The notes: a model not told the origin generated them from the letters alone. A stretch of 64,000 bases of DNA from Ophiobolus disseminans (GCA_010093685.1 MU006233.1:434001-498000), one strand, 5' to 3'. Counted from the first letter of the stretch, positions 44,014 through 56,944 are shown. Translations and numbers: made by a program.

Positions 44014-47000
44014 ATGGCCGAGGTCGTGGGCCTTGTGGCTAGCATCGTCCAGATCGCAGGTGCTGGCGCCAAACTTTCGACAGCCCTGTATCATTTCACC
44101 ACTTCGGCGGTGCGCGCAGACCAAGACATTACAGACATTGCCGAGGATGTTGTATTGACATCTAATGCTCTCGAGAGCGTGGGCAAAGTGTTTGAGACCG
44201 AAGATGCGAATTCGATCGTCTCGAAAAAGGCCATTCAAGATGCGAACAACATCATCAAGCGGTGTGAGGCCGTCTTCAGCGACATTTCTGAGCTTGTAGA
44301 AAAGAGACGAACGACAACTAAGAATGGAAAGAAAGGACTGAGCATGATGGGCAAGCTGTCGTGGCCGCTGAAGGAGCAAAGAGTTGAGCTTCACAGAAGG
44401 AGGTTGGATAGTTTGAAGCACAGTCTTATATTACTCTTGCATGTTCTGCAATTTGCGCAAGGAAATGCTCGAGGGTATGTACTCGTCCACTTGTTACAGT
44501 GCATCCGCTGACCATTGCCATAGCCAGTCGGAGAAAGCCTCGCTCGAACAAGAACGCGAGAAAATTCGGGAGCTTCACCAGCGGCAGCAGGACTCACTGA
44601 AGTGTTTACAGGCACTTGAGACCAAACTCAGCAAATTCGCGCTGGATGATGATAAAACCCTTCAGGGTTCGTCGACTCCTTCGAGAGTGCCCACTTTGGA
44701 GCTCATGTTTGGCGCTCAATCGGCGAAAGCACAAACTAAAGACAGTACAGAGGCGCCAACGAGTAACAGTCCTTCAACTACGGACGCTGCGGCAACAGAA
44801 GATTCAGAAACGAACAAAAGCGATGCGACGCTGACTGATGACAATGATGAACACTTGTCACTCGAAGAGCTTGCTAAAGCCGCGGAACATGTGCAGAAGT
44901 TGTTGAAGCGCATCACCACCCTCCAAAAGACGTACAATAGCGATCAGAAGAGCAAAATTCACAATAAACGGCGAGTGCACAAGATTTACCAGCGTTTCTG
45001 CCGGAAATGGGAGTCGAACATTGTTATCGAATCGACCAAACCGCCGGTCGATACTGGAAGAACCCAAGACTCTTCCATGCCAGGCATCCGAGTTGAGCAC
45101 GATTTACACAGCAAAATGCCACCTAGTCAATACTACTCCCAACTTGACCTCGACAAGTTCCACTCCAATTCACAAGCCGGTGCTATCCGTCGACCAGCGT
45201 CCACGGATCTCAAGCTGCAACCACCAATACCTCAGTATCAACGGATGCTTTCTACATCATTGTCCCATTCAGCCCCTCCCGATATGAGTTACCCACCGCC
45301 ACCATCATCCATTATTGATGCCTCCTTGGCAACAAATGCAAATGAATATCCGAAAAGCCAGAGTAAACTCCCTGCGGGTTACCACTACAATCTTCCGCAG
45401 CTACAGCATGCTCAAACGTTCCACCATCATTCCCATCTGCGGCCACATCATCCCCAAATGCTCCAACGTTTCGGGCTCGGGCCTAACCCGATGGCTCCAA
45501 ATTCAACCACTGAGGGTATGGACGTCAGTAACTCCTACCAGAGGCCTGCGATCGACAAGACGGAAAATACGAAGTTGGTTTCTGAGCATGTTGTAAATGA
45601 TGTGTCGAATGGTGACCCACCGACAAGTACAAGGTCTATAAGCACAGTGAACAGTGACAACGGAAGATCCAGGACTGGAACCCAACCTAACCCTTTTCCA
45701 TTCAATTCAGGTTCACCCATTGAACCATCATCATTTTGCGACGCCGACCCTCCAGAAGACAGCTCTGTTACTCACATAGATAGTTCCAACGACCACTTTA
45801 TCATCAAACCGGCATATGAACTGCATATACGCACCGAGGGCCAGGCTTTGAACCCGATGCTAGCCAACTGGAAGGACATGAACATGGAAGGTTCAAACTT
45901 CGAGGCATATTCAGAGCAACTGCAGTCTTCACCAGTAGACTTCGCTATCAATGCATCGGGAGCTGCGGCATTCAATAGCATGGCACCTTTCCCGATGGCA
46001 GACTTTCAACAAGAGTCTCCGAACACCACAAGCGCGCCGAATTCGTACGAACAGTGGATGGAGATACGCGCTCTTTCTGGCAATGATAGCGTCTGGGCTG
46101 ACATACCTAATTTTAACGAATTGTCTGACAACTCTGCGATTGTCTTTGATCCGGCGCGTATCACCCAAAGCTGCAGCCCTGGGATGCAGCAGTCAATGTC
46201 ACAGGCTACGGTGAGCCGAGCAAGCTTGCCTACCCAAACTGACGATCGAACTGAGTCAAACCGCCACGTACTACCTCCTCTTCCTCCACCCCACCAGTCG
46301 CAAGCCACCAGAGCTGATCCACGGCCTTTGAGACAGGCACATACAAGTGGTGGCCACCGAGCACCCATGCAAAACCTGTCTCCGTTATATGGTCTACCGC
46401 CTGCGCCGGGCCCGCCTCGATACTGGCATCATTCTGATGTGCAAGATCAGCCAGCACCATGTCCTCAAACACCTCCGCATTTAGGTGGGCTGCAGACGCC
46501 ACGGGCTGACATGCAAAGCCTACCTCAACCATATGGCTTGCCGCCTTTACATGGCCCACCGGGCCCACCACCCCAAGACTCGCATTCTGCTATGCAAGAT
46601 CAGCAACCACCACGTCCTCAACCACCTCCTTTCTTAGGTGGACAGCAAATGCCACGGGCTGAGTTCAATTTCGACATGCTAGCAAATAGGCAGATGGAGG
46701 CTCTCAGGAAGCAAGACGAACGAAGTGCTCCACAAGCCCCTGTTCCAAAGCATAGCACTATGAGTTTTGAGGCTCCGGAAGTTGGGAACGCCACGGATCG
46801 TAGCCATATACAACACCACACTGCTTATCCTCTTAAAATCTTGTCTGCATTGGGCCCCGAGCCGCTGGAAGAAAAATCGAACGTTTCCAGCTCGGGGTCT
46901 CCGTACGGTGCTTCGACTGATCGTCTATTCTCGCATCAATACACACGCCAGCTCTCGACAAGTCCACCACCCGTTTTCGTACCACCGTATTCAGCGTACA

Positions 47001-50000
47001 TGGCTCCCGAGGCGGTAGCTGTTTCAGAGGTAGGTGATCTCGCTACTGAAAAGGAGCGTATCTTCCCCGAAATGCCTCCTGAAGGAATGACTTTTGGGCG
47101 ACTCCAGCCCACGCCTTCGATCCACGAAAATGAGCCCGGAAGTGCAACACCGCAGACTGAAACACCAGGCCAGACGCAATGGAGCTCTGGTTATCCCACA
47201 ACACGACGCCAAGGGCCACCATCTGCTAGCATTTACCATTCAGGCCTCCCCAGTATTCATCAGCAGATGTCTACAACCCAGCCTATGGCGGCAGTCCCGG
47301 AATCTATTTCTAATGCTTCAAATCATGGTAGATTCTCACAAAAGGATCCACCATCTACACGGGCCGGAGATGACCCTCGGCGACTCATAGGCCCTGACCA
47401 CCGCGCAATGCCTCCTCCGCCTTCTACTGCTCTTATCCTGCACTCGCGATCCAGCTCTGCCAACATCCGGTCTGACCCGAGAGCACGGGAACCTCCCCCT
47501 CCACATTTGCCTCCTCCGCGTCACGTTGCAGACCCCTGGACTTTTCAGGACCCTGGTTGGACATGGGATAACATCAACAGCCCGAAGGATACAGGATTCA
47601 GTGGAAATCAGCTCGCAAGAGTTAGGCCTGGGCACCATCTGGCTCTACCGCAGCCCTCGGTTGACCAAGTGTTGAAAGAACGCGAGGTTTCTGTTTCCAA
47701 GTCCTTCGGCAATATGAATAGTGAGAATAATAAGGAGAAGACTAGTGACGATGTCTATGGTCCAGACCCTGACCTGAACCTTCGTCTTCTCGGTGTCAAA
47801 TCCGGACCGCGAACGGACGCACCATCCACGCCAACTATTTCCGACATACCAGTGAGTTGGCAGATGGAAGAACTTAGACGGCAAGACAAACCGATTGCCC
47901 CACAAGTCCAGCAAGAACGCATCACGGATTTAAAGCATAGCATTATGATACTTGAGATTCCAGAAGCTGAGCATGACACGGATAGTGGTGGTAAACCACC
48001 CTCGGAGTCTGACCCCGAAACTGTATCAGAGCAACCTCGAGGCTTACCACATGCTGACGTACTAAACCCTGTGAACAAACCAGATAAAAATGTCCTTTGG
48101 GCGGGTAGTAGAGGTGAGAGCGCATCTCTGCTCGAGAATGATTACACTAACGAACCAATCATAGATTATGATGACAGGCCGGCTAAAGTTGCTTCGAGGT
48201 CGACTGCGCGTTTGAAAAGCCTCGTGATCGAACAGAGAAAGAAAGCTGCTTTGATGCGTATCGTCGGTGCCTGCGACAACTGTAAGCGCCGCAAAGAGAA
48301 GTGCGATCAAAATACTCCCTGCCGGCCATGCGTGGAGCACTACAAAGACGACTTAGTGCACCATCCTTGCCGTTCACACCGTTCTGGCTACAATTCTATG
48401 CCCCTGGCACTCTCTTTCCTCATGAGCAAGGGCAATACATTGTTTGAGCAAACAGCTAGCGGCGGAGCACAATACGACGAGAATATCATCACTCCAGAGG
48501 GCATTCCTACAACCAAACAAAGACACGACCTCGGCTCAGATGGTGTATTCAGTTATCAACATTCCAGTGATCATCTGCTCCCGGTTCCTGTTGCCAGCAC
48601 GTGGCCTCACAGTCAGTCACCCACCTACTCTACGTCTTCTGGTTACGCTTCGCCGAAGCCAAATGCCCACAGACCTTATTCCAGCATGTCTACCAACCAT
48701 ATTATTGGTGACTACGCGCAACCGGGGGTATCAGCAGTTGGTTGGTTTGACCAATCCTTGGCATCCCCTCCAGAAAGACGTCGAGGGGATCCGAAAGATG
48801 ATCCTTGGCCATGGTTGGGTCCAAACCTGCAGGATGCGAAGTCCGCAGCCAGGTCGGCCAGCGTAACAGATCGGGATGACCACGATCCGTCGTGGGGGGA
48901 GCGGTCCCGTGAAGATACGACTGGGGACGTCGTGGATGCAACTTCAGCAGACAATGCTCCCCGAGCGCCTGCTATGTTGCCAAACAAGTGTGTTGTTGGG
49001 CTTAATCTTACGCCAGAAGAGATAGCAAAGAAGATGGAACGCGAGCAAGCTCAAATGAGGGCTCAGCTGATTGACGGCAAACATGACTCGTTCATATCTG
49101 GCAATAATCCAATCAGTCACACAGATGTATCAAGGCCGCAGCAAGGACAGCGAAAGTCAAGTTTGATGTCTATCTTGCATGATCCACCCCAGGACTCTCC
49201 TTTCATAGAGAAACGAAAGGGCGAGCAGTTCCAAGAGTCGACTGCAAGGCATCCGGATGGACCGCCTGCACTAGTATACTATAATTGGAATCCGGGAGGT
49301 AGCCTTAGCCGCTCTCATGGCTCGGCAGCATCTGTTGCTGACGTTCGAAATCGTGGAGATGGTCCACGACTCCCGAAGCTCCCTCGTACTTCAGACCTAT
49401 CGCAACGATGCGGAAGAGTCAAGAAGCGCCGTCCCTCACCCCCAGCCCCCCACGACGATATGCAGTCCCGACCGCGCAAGCGCGGCCGCCCACCCAAACT
49501 CGTCCCCGACATGAGTAGCACTTTCTTCGCGCCCCCGCAAATGCACTCGTTTCCGTCTGAGGACGCATCCGATAGCTGGGCAGTCATGCGTGGCGAGCAG
49601 CGGATGCAAATTGGAAAAGACTCATTCACTGAACAAGTCTCCTCGCCCGACGACAAAGAACAAGAGCGTACACCCCGGCAGAAGAAAAAGCGCTGGACCA
49701 GGGGCGTGTCCAAACGCAGACGCAGTGAGAGTATGGAGGGCGATGGCGAATATTCGGATGATGATACGCTGGACGACGTGGACCCGAGTGCGAGGCGTTT
49801 GAGGCGGCGCGTGAGAGGGCCTGCGAATGTGCCTGAACGGACACAAGAGCAGGAGCAAGACCAGACGCAATACCAGAGTGGCCTAGAAGAACCCGAAAGC
49901 GACGTCGAAGCCGTGACTGGATTGTCTGCATTGCGCATGGCTAACGAGTCAAAACGAAACCATAAATCTGACTCTGGAAAGAGAGGCAGGAGTGGGAGTG

Positions 50001-50731
50001 AGAGCGATGTCGAAGCTGCAACTGGACTCATTCCGTTGCGTATGGCTCCAGGCGATGTACGACGAAACATGTCGGTGAACAATTTCGATACAATGAGTGG
50101 TGGCAAGGGACGCACGATCAAAAGACGACGAAGGAACGTTGGAGGACAAGACAACATCAGCTCCCTACCTCCGAAACCCCCGTCCCGCGAGGCCATCAAC
50201 CTACACCGCACCTATCCACTCCCACTTCCTGTATACGAACCGGACGTCGCTGGATGTTTTCCATCATGCGCACTGGATAGCGACAACGACAGCGCGTATA
50301 CAGCGCCTTCGGTCATATATGGCCCGGAGGAGATGCGTGGTAGAAAGGACTCTGAAGCCAACGACGACGAGCAGACAAGGAAATATGTACCGCAGAAGAA
50401 GGGCTGGGTTGCGGGCATGTCTGGTTTCAGACGTAGTGAGAGTATCGAGGGTGACGGCGAGTATTCGATTCCCCCAAGACCTCCGTCGCGTGACGCTTCG
50501 CTCCAGTATAGCGCGGGCTATAGCCGGATAGGGAAGGCTAGAAAGAGTAGGAGGGTCAGTAGGAGTAGCAGCAGCAGCAGTGATTGTGGTGGTAGTGGTG
50601 GTGGACATGTGCCGAAGGTACGAAGGGGGATTCGTGCGGAAGTATCCACAAGGAAGGTTCGAGATGGGGATGAGCGGGATATTGTGGATATTTTACTTGC
50701 GGAGTGGACGATATCCGGTGCCGTGCACTGA
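44014..50731 (+). CDS. 2222-aa protein: STAND-type fungal N-terminal domain, Zn2Cys6 cluster, AT-hook
   Basis: Exon 1 is 44014-44474 and exon 2 is 44524-50731, with a 49 bp intron (GTATGT...ATAG) that restores the frame as ARG-QSEK. The first 150 residues (VVGLVASIVQIAGAGAKLST, then AEDVVLTSNALESVGKVFE) match the helical fungal N-terminal domain seen in STAND/NLR-type proteins (PigL_N type). A coiled coil and about 1200 disordered Pro/Gln/Ser-rich residues follow. A binuclear zinc cluster begins at Cys1404 (CDNCKRRKEKC, then CRPC and a distant Cys, spacing 2-6-5-2-11). An AT-hook-like RPRKRGRPPK lies at about 1802, and the tail is Lys/Arg/Ser-rich. It is probably a nuclear DNA-binding regulator. 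No fungal_trans activation-regulatory domain and no NTPase domain were seen. Several segments are duplicated internally. Confidence 0.85.
46683..47975 (+). repeat. Diverged internal duplication within the large regulator-like protein
   Basis: The segment at about 46683-46800 (RQMEALRKQDERSAPQ, then KHSTMSFEAPEV) recurs at about 47857-47975 (WQMEELRRQDKPIAPQ, then KHSIMILEIPEAE). Order and spacing of the two parts are kept, so this is a real tandem-module duplication rather than composition bias. The copies are separated by about 1.1 kb of disordered coding sequence. Confidence 0.7.
49725..50474 (+). repeat. Paired duplicated motifs in the C-terminal tail of the same protein
   Basis: Two motif pairs recur. 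RRSESMEGDGEYS (about 49719-49757) matches RRSESIEGDGEYS (about 50428-50466). ESDVEAVTGLSALRMA (about 49894-49941) matches ESDVEAATGLIPLRMA (about 49999-50046). They lie in a Lys/Arg/Ser-rich acidic-basic region that could carry phosphorylation or nuclear-localisation signals. Confidence 0.7.
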
Positions 50732-50817
50732 TTGAATCTACTCCGCTTATCCAACCAAAAAACAAACACTCACACAATGCGGTTACTTCAACCCCCATCT
50801 CTCCATCCCCCCTCCCC

Positions 50818-52860
50818 CTACTCCACCCCCTTCCCCTCCCCCACCAACCCAACCCCCATCTCCCTCAACTTAAACTTCTGAATCTTCCCACTCGCCGTCT
50901 TCGGATACCCCTCCACCCAAAACACATACCTGGGCACAAGATGATGGCTCAGCCTACTCCTAACCCACTCCCTCACCTCCCCCGCACTTATCTCTCCAGA
51001 CGCTCTTACAATAAACGCAGCAACAACCTCGCCGTAGCGCTCGTCGGGCAAGCCAACGACGCTGACTTCCTTGATGCCCGGGTGCGAAAAGAGGCAGTTT
51101 TCTACTTCGAGGGGGTGGATGTTTTCCCCGCCTTTGATGATAAGGTCTTTGATGCGGCCTGTGATTTTGATGTACCCGTCGCTGTCCATGCTGGCTTCGT
51201 CGCCCGTGTGCATCCAGAGCGTGCCGGCGGAGTCGGGGACGAGGCATTCTGCTGTGCGGGCGGGGTCGTCCCAGTAGCCCTTCATGAGGAGGTACCCCGA
51301 GACGGTGAGTTCGCCGCGGGTGTCGATGGGCAGGATTTTTGTGTGGTCTGTTGGGGAGACGATTTTGGCGGAGACGTGTGGCATGAGGCGGCCTACGCTG
51401 TCGATGCGCTTTTCGATGGGGTCGTCGGTTGTGGTCATTGCGGATACGGGCGAGGTTTCGGTCATGCCGTAGCAGATGGTTAGTTCGGTGAGGTTGAGCT
51501 GCCTGTGCAGTTTTCGCATTAGTTCGCTGGGTATGCTTGACCCTGCTGCAATGCCGGTGCGTAGGTATTGGTATCCGTCCTGCGGTACGGTCTTGTGGGC
51601 TAGGAGATCGAGTTCGGCGACGAACATGGTGGGTACTCCGTATAGGCCTGTTGCTTTGTATTCGCGGACAGCTTCGAGGGTCGCGTGGGCGGAGAAGGCT
51701 TCGGTGGGGAAGACGATGGAGGAGCCGTGGGTTGCCGTGGCCATGTAGCCCAGGATGCAGCCGAAGCAGCTGGAGCAGATCAGCTTTATCTTGTAGGATT
51801 GGGGACATGGTCCTACTGAAACAAGGGAGGTGGACAGCATATAATATCGTCTGGAGTTAAGAGCATGCGGTCCCCTATACTATTACCATTGTTCAAGATG
51901 CTCCTGTGACTCAGACACGCTGCCTTTGGCATGCTCGTCGTGCCTGATGTGAATTGAATGTTGGCTATCTCATTAGAATCCAATCCCTGATCTTCCAATG
52001 CGCTATCTTGTGCACCATCCTCCAGCACATGCTCATATCTGCGCAAGCTCTTGTACTTGGAGGCGTCAGTGCGACCCGCTGAGTTATCCACCAGGATTAT
52101 ATTTTGTAGGGACGGTACTAGCTCAGACTCCAGGGTAGAGCCGGTGAGCCTTGGCACCAGATGTGTAAGGAGGGAAATATTGGGGCGCGGATCCTTGCGA
52201 GGAAGATTTGTTTCGGCGCCGATTATAAGGTGGGATGCTGCGAGGTGGTTCAGGGCGGAGAGGACTTGGGGTGCGTTGAAGGCTGGGTTCAGTGGTACCT
52301 GACTCTGTCGTCAATTTAAATTCTCTTGAACATATTGCGGATCATACCAATATCGCTCCAAGCTTGAACAGCGCATATGTCGTCTTGATGATCCATTAGC
52401 TTCCTTGCTCGGACTGCCGTCGAGTCGGATCTTACAGTAGCGAACTCAACATTATTGCCCAATGACACAGCAACTCGCTGGCCCTTTCTCACACCAAGCT
52501 TCTGCAGCCCTCGAGCCAATTTATTCGAGTCGCGGTCCAGCGCATCATATGTGAGGATCGTTCTTTGGTGGTGCGATATCACCCTGCCTCGGCATCAGTC
52601 GAGTTCCAATAACGTGAGCGCAAGCTTCTTACGCGTTCCGATCGCCATACTGCCTGACCACACCAGCAAAATGTTCAGGCACAGTCTGCTCAAGCAATGG
52701 AGGCTGCAAATGCCGTCAGCGATGTTTATTCCGCGCTGTCGCAGGCTCGCGTACATACCTCGGTCGGTCCTGTAGCGAACGCCTGAGTAAGAAGCCCGCG
52801 CCGTGAACTACGAAGGAATGAAGATGAAGCTCGAGAGCGAGCAAGGAGCGTCCGAAGCAT
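50818..52860 (-). CDS. Acyl-CoA synthetase, ACSF2-like, probable mitochondrial, six exons
   Basis: The exons are 52860-52759, 52703-52633, 52583-52436, 52383-52348, 52298-51817 and 51769-50818. All junctions keep phase, giving 596 aa. Exon 4 is only 36 nt. The N-terminus (MLRTLLARSRASSSFLRSSR) is a basic, Ser-rich mitochondrial-type presequence. AMP-forming enzyme motifs are in order: the P-loop FTSGTTSMPKAACLSH, PPPLFHCFGCILGY, ICYGMTETSP, WMHTGDEASMDSDGY, GRIKDLIIKGGENIHP, and the catalytic-Lys end PKTASGKIQKFKL. It should activate a medium- or branched-chain carboxylic acid to its CoA ester via an acyl-adenylate. In the P-loop the usual Gly after TSGTT is Ser, which may be tolerated. The substrate is unknown. 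Confidence 0.93.
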
Positions 52861-53186
52861 CTTCAAATAGCCAGAACATCGAAGGGGAAATGGCCGATTC
52901 GGACATGTTTGCGGGTTGTGAAGCCTACGCGTTGGCGTCGGAATTGAGCCGCGGATGACGGCCAGGCGCGTACTGCGGGGTTGCTCCGCTCAAGCCATGG
53001 GGATTCACTCAGGGGTCCGACGGCATCGGGTGGGCACACATCTTTGCTTGAAGAGCGTGGAGGAAATTCACATGACTGTAGTTGGCATGCCTAGAGCGCA
53101 GCACGATGGATCATTGCAACAAATGAAGACTCCTGATACAATGTCGCTCGTAGAACCACCCAAGACCCACTTCAACAGGAATGCCA
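52861..53186. promoter_or_regulatory. Upstream region of the acyl-CoA synthetase gene
   Basis: 326 bp between the synthetase start and the 3' end of the Rab GAP gene, both on the minus strand. Nothing recognised. Confidence 0.35.
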
Positions 53187-56100
53187 CTATCGCTCAAACT
53201 CCAACACCCGTCTACTCGCATCACTCGCCGACCGATTCCTCGTCGTTTTAATCTCTCCGCTTGCACCACCAGGCGACAAGAGTTCCGGCAGAGCATCCAC
53301 CTTCGACGTGTCCACGCCCGCAGTCTCCGCTCCCTCCAACAGATCCGCGTCCTTCACATCTTCCTCTTCATCCTCATCATCCCTGCCATGTCTCGCCTCC
53401 TTGTCCATTTCTTTCTGTGCTTCGTCGTATCTCCGCCTGACTTCCGTCGCCACGCGCATGCCGTCGTTGACAATGTTATCAAGCATGCCTCGGAGGCCTT
53501 TGCCGGGTGGTACCACACCTGCTCCTGCACCGCCAATGACGCCCATGCCGCCGGTGAGGGACGTAACTTGCTTGCCGGCGTTGGCAAAGGTAGTCAAGTT
53601 TGATGAACTTGATGAAAATGGTAGAGGGGCGTCAGCGAGACGGAAAGACGACGAGAACCCCACTTCGAAAAATTGCTCTAGCACTTCATCCGCGAGGATG
53701 ACCATGCGGAACGTGGGCAAGGTAATGTGGAGAGGTTTGTTGGGGTCAAGAGCGAGGTTTGCGGATTCCGCTCTCTGATCTCTTTCTACGAGTTCAGATT
53801 TTGACGTGTGGTTTGAAGGTGTGGGTGATAGTGGGGTATTGTCCGACGTGGTAGGTGTCTTTGTCGCTTTTGGTGTTGCAGGCTCCGATCCAAAGTCGAT
53901 GAGATCGTCCTCATCGTCATCCCCAATAGAAAAGTTGTCGATATCATCCCTAGCTTGCTCTACAGTTTGGCTACCCTGATTTGATGGATGGCCCGGGTCT
54001 GCGTATTCGAAACATCTCCGGATGAACGCAGAAACACTGCTTAAGAACTGTTCGTCGCGAGTGAGTCTTTCGGGGTTGGGAATGTCGGTGGTGGACGTTG
54101 ATGGGCTTGCCTCTTGAACTCCTCTCCGTGAAAGGAACAGAAGCGCTTCTGAGATCCGCAGTATACCCTCACGGTCAACCTTGCCATCTCCATCATCGTC
54201 GTACAGCTCAAAAAAGTAGCTGATGTTGGACATGATGTCCTGGGTTCCTTTCACATGCGCGAAGCCTGTCACCACGTTCTGTAGGGATAATGAATCGGTC
54301 ATGTCGGCATCCCATCGTCGGAATAGCCGTCGCATAAATTCATGCTCCGCAGGTTCGGGTCCTGATCCCCATGGCGACATGGGAGGTTTGCTCCTCATAC
54401 TGCCTCCAAAGTAAGAATGTGGAGATTGTGCGCCATTGGTCTCTGGTGGAGAGCTTGGAGAATCTGTAATTGCCCACTTTGCAATCCCTGACTAGATGTT
54501 AGCACTTCCAATGAAAGTGTGTGTCTTGACGTACCTGCAAGGAACTCTCTGAAAGCATCGTAATCCATTTGTGTCGGGCTCGGCCCCAGAGCTACTCTGC
54601 CTTTCTCCGCGCTGTTGCCCGGAAGACCAGTCGCGACCTCCGTTGCTTTTAACCTGCTAGCCTTGGCTTTCCTATCAGCCTCCTCCTGCATGATCTCCGC
54701 TCGTTGTTGTCGCTCATAGAGGACAGCATAGAATCGATCGTACAAGAAGCCCAAGTCGGTCACGCTGAGTTTCTTGCTTTCTGGCCCAAGATTTCGGATA
54801 GAAGTGCGCTTAGCAAAGTTCTCGATGTTCTCCAACACAGCATCTTTGTGCTTCGCTCGCTGTTCTGAGATTGTGTTCTGTGTGATGCCAGCAAACTCCT
54901 TGAAGGCCACGACCATTAGTTCCTGAAAGCGAGTGACTGCTCGTAGCTTTGGATTCTCCGACTTTGGATGCGCGGATTCGTCCAGCCGGGAGAAGTATGT
55001 CTTGAGCACGGAGATGAAGGACCCGTCGTCTGAGGCGTCCAGTAATTCCTCGCCATTGATTCTTAGAATGGCCAAACCGATTTGGAAAAGTACTTTTGGG
55101 CCTTCTAGGAAGAAGACGTCTAGAACGCGGAAAGCAAATATTAAGGGCATAGAGTTGATATAAAGCGATAAAAACCAAGGCAAGGAAACAACGGACAGCT
55201 GTACGTCGGTCTGGACTAAGTGGTTCCAGAGAATAGGCATGGTCTTTTCCACAAGCGACTCGAAAACCTTCTGGTCGAGTAGGGTGCCGTACATGGTTTG
55301 TGAGTAGTATCCGGGGAGTAGGCGATCACATAGCACGGACAGCAGGAAGAAGGCTTGAGTTTCAGACATGTATCTTAGAATGTCAGCATATTGAAACCGT
55401 ATACAATGGGACATACGCACATCAGGAGCGCGGCCACGACGATGTTCATCGCCTGACAGTATCCGACCTCTTCGTTCGTCCAGCTGTATGCCGTCAGAAC
55501 TCGCCGTAGCCTGCCAATGCCTTCTTCGCTCTGGAAGCCTGGGTACTCCGGCAGGCTTCGGTTCAGGTCCTTCTCTATCTCGTCTATGGCCAGCGATTCC
55601 CGTCCAGAGAACTTTTGTAACGTCTCAGTATATTGGTTGGGGCTCTGTAATCGCAAGAAGAAGGCGCCGGAAGTGAGTTCCCACATTTCGCCTCGTAATC
55701 GATTCGGTAGTCCCACGCGAATGAGTTTGTGGAAGGTCGGTTGTCGGATGAGTGTAGTGTTTCGACCGTTGTCTGTCCCATGTTAGCATTGTCGCATCAA
55801 AGAGAGCATTCGTCCATACCTCGCAGATACTCGCGCCATAACCTGATCTTTGTCGCGTCTCTGAGTTTTCGGGCATTGCCTGGGTATCTGAAGATCATGC
55901 CGAGGCCAGTGTCTGGATGTTCCTTGCCGGGTTTTGCGCCGTCCTCAACCGCCTTCTTCTCCTCTGCATCTGTCAAGAGATACTCCGAGTAGCAGTGTCC
56001 CACCACTCTTCGCAGGTTCTCGACTTCTTTGACGCCTTCCCTCAGGCCCTTCTTCAGTCCATCGCAGAATCGTTCACAAGCCTGCCGTGACCCCGCCAGC

Positions 56101-56630
56101 TGAATCGTAAGCTTCTGGCCTGCAGGCGCTTGCGATTTTGAGTCTGGCACACCATTCCATGTTGTGATGGCCAGCGCAAACATGTAGCTCTGACTGTGCA
56201 GGCGCTCCACCCTCCTTATCCCACACAGCGGCAGGGTGAAGCCGTTCCCCGCTGGCCCCGCTCCATGTGTCTGCCCTGTGAAGCTACTGCTGGAGCTTAG
56301 CGTAGCGGTGTTGACAAAGCTGGACCCCTGCGTAGAGAAGCAGAGATACTGCTCGCTCAGGTGCAGCTTCCCCACATAGTGGTTGCCCTGACTCCGGTCC
56401 TTCTCCGAGGATGTGACGTCGCTCGAGCCCCTCGTGGAATGGTGGGGTGAGAGTGTGAGTTCCGCGGTAATCTCCTGGAGAGGGTTCTGCGTGTCGGGGA
56501 GGCGGAATTGGTGGCGGAAGAGGGTCGATTTGGAGGGTCTGCGGTCGGTGGTAGCTGGGGCAGCTATTGTGTTCAGCGTCGGTTCAATGTACGACTGCGC
56601 TTTCTGGACGAGGCTCGAAATGGTGAACAT
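53187..56630 (-). CDS. GYP2: Rab GTPase-activating protein, Gyp2/Mdr1 type (GRAM-TBC-EF-hand)
   Basis: The exons are 56630-55820, 55772-55421, 55373-54535 and 54487-53187; three 47 bp introns, the second with donor GTGCGT, give 1100 aa. An N-terminal GRAM domain (about 25-160; KLHLSEQYLCFSTQGSSF, PLCGIRRVERLHSQSYMFAL) precedes the TBC domain. The latter includes GLPNRLRGEMWELTSGAF, the arginine finger in IDEIEKDLNRSLPE and the glutamine finger in VGYCQAMN. A C-terminal EF-hand-like segment (YFFELYDDDGDGKVDREGIL) and a long acidic disordered tail follow. The order is that of yeast Mdr1/Gyp2 and animal TBC1D8/9. It accelerates GTP hydrolysis on Rab proteins (Ypt6/Sec4 type in yeast) at Golgi or endosomal membranes. 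Both catalytic fingers are intact. Confidence 0.94.
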
Positions 56631-56944
56631 GGCTTCGCTGTGGGCCGGCCAGAACTCAGGCGGGCTGTATGTTGACGAGTGTGTACTTATGCCTCATTGC
56701 GCGACAACAACAGAAACACTGGCTTGTCTCGCGGGTCAGCGTGCACACGCCGCGCGCATATGCAGGGCTGCATGTGGAGGTGCGGCGGTCACGCACGGAC
56801 CAGGTGGCTGGTGTGGCTGGACTGTGGCTTGTGTCAGAGACTGTTCACAAACCTCCCTTTCATCCCACATATTCACATGGTATGGCACAAGGCTGAAATA
56901 TGATAAAATCTGGTCTTGAGTCTTGAAACAATGTGTCATAATGC
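56631..56944. promoter_or_regulatory. Upstream region of the Rab GAP gene
   Basis: 314 bp between the Rab GAP start and the 3' end of the SDR gene at 56945, both on the minus strand. Contains a GC-rich patch at 56745-56830. Nothing recognised. Confidence 0.35.

Noticed and set aside
49315..50211. 298-codon open frame on the minus strand inside the large regulator-like gene
   Set aside because: It is antisense to a frame with clear protein features (AT-hook, repeated motifs). Its Ser/Arg/Leu-rich composition is what the reverse of the Arg/Ser-rich coding sequence would give.
50960..51808. 282-codon minus-strand frame overlapping the acyl-CoA synthetase
   Set aside because: Arg/Pro/His-rich composition, same strand but a shifted frame relative to exon 6, which carries the catalytic motifs.
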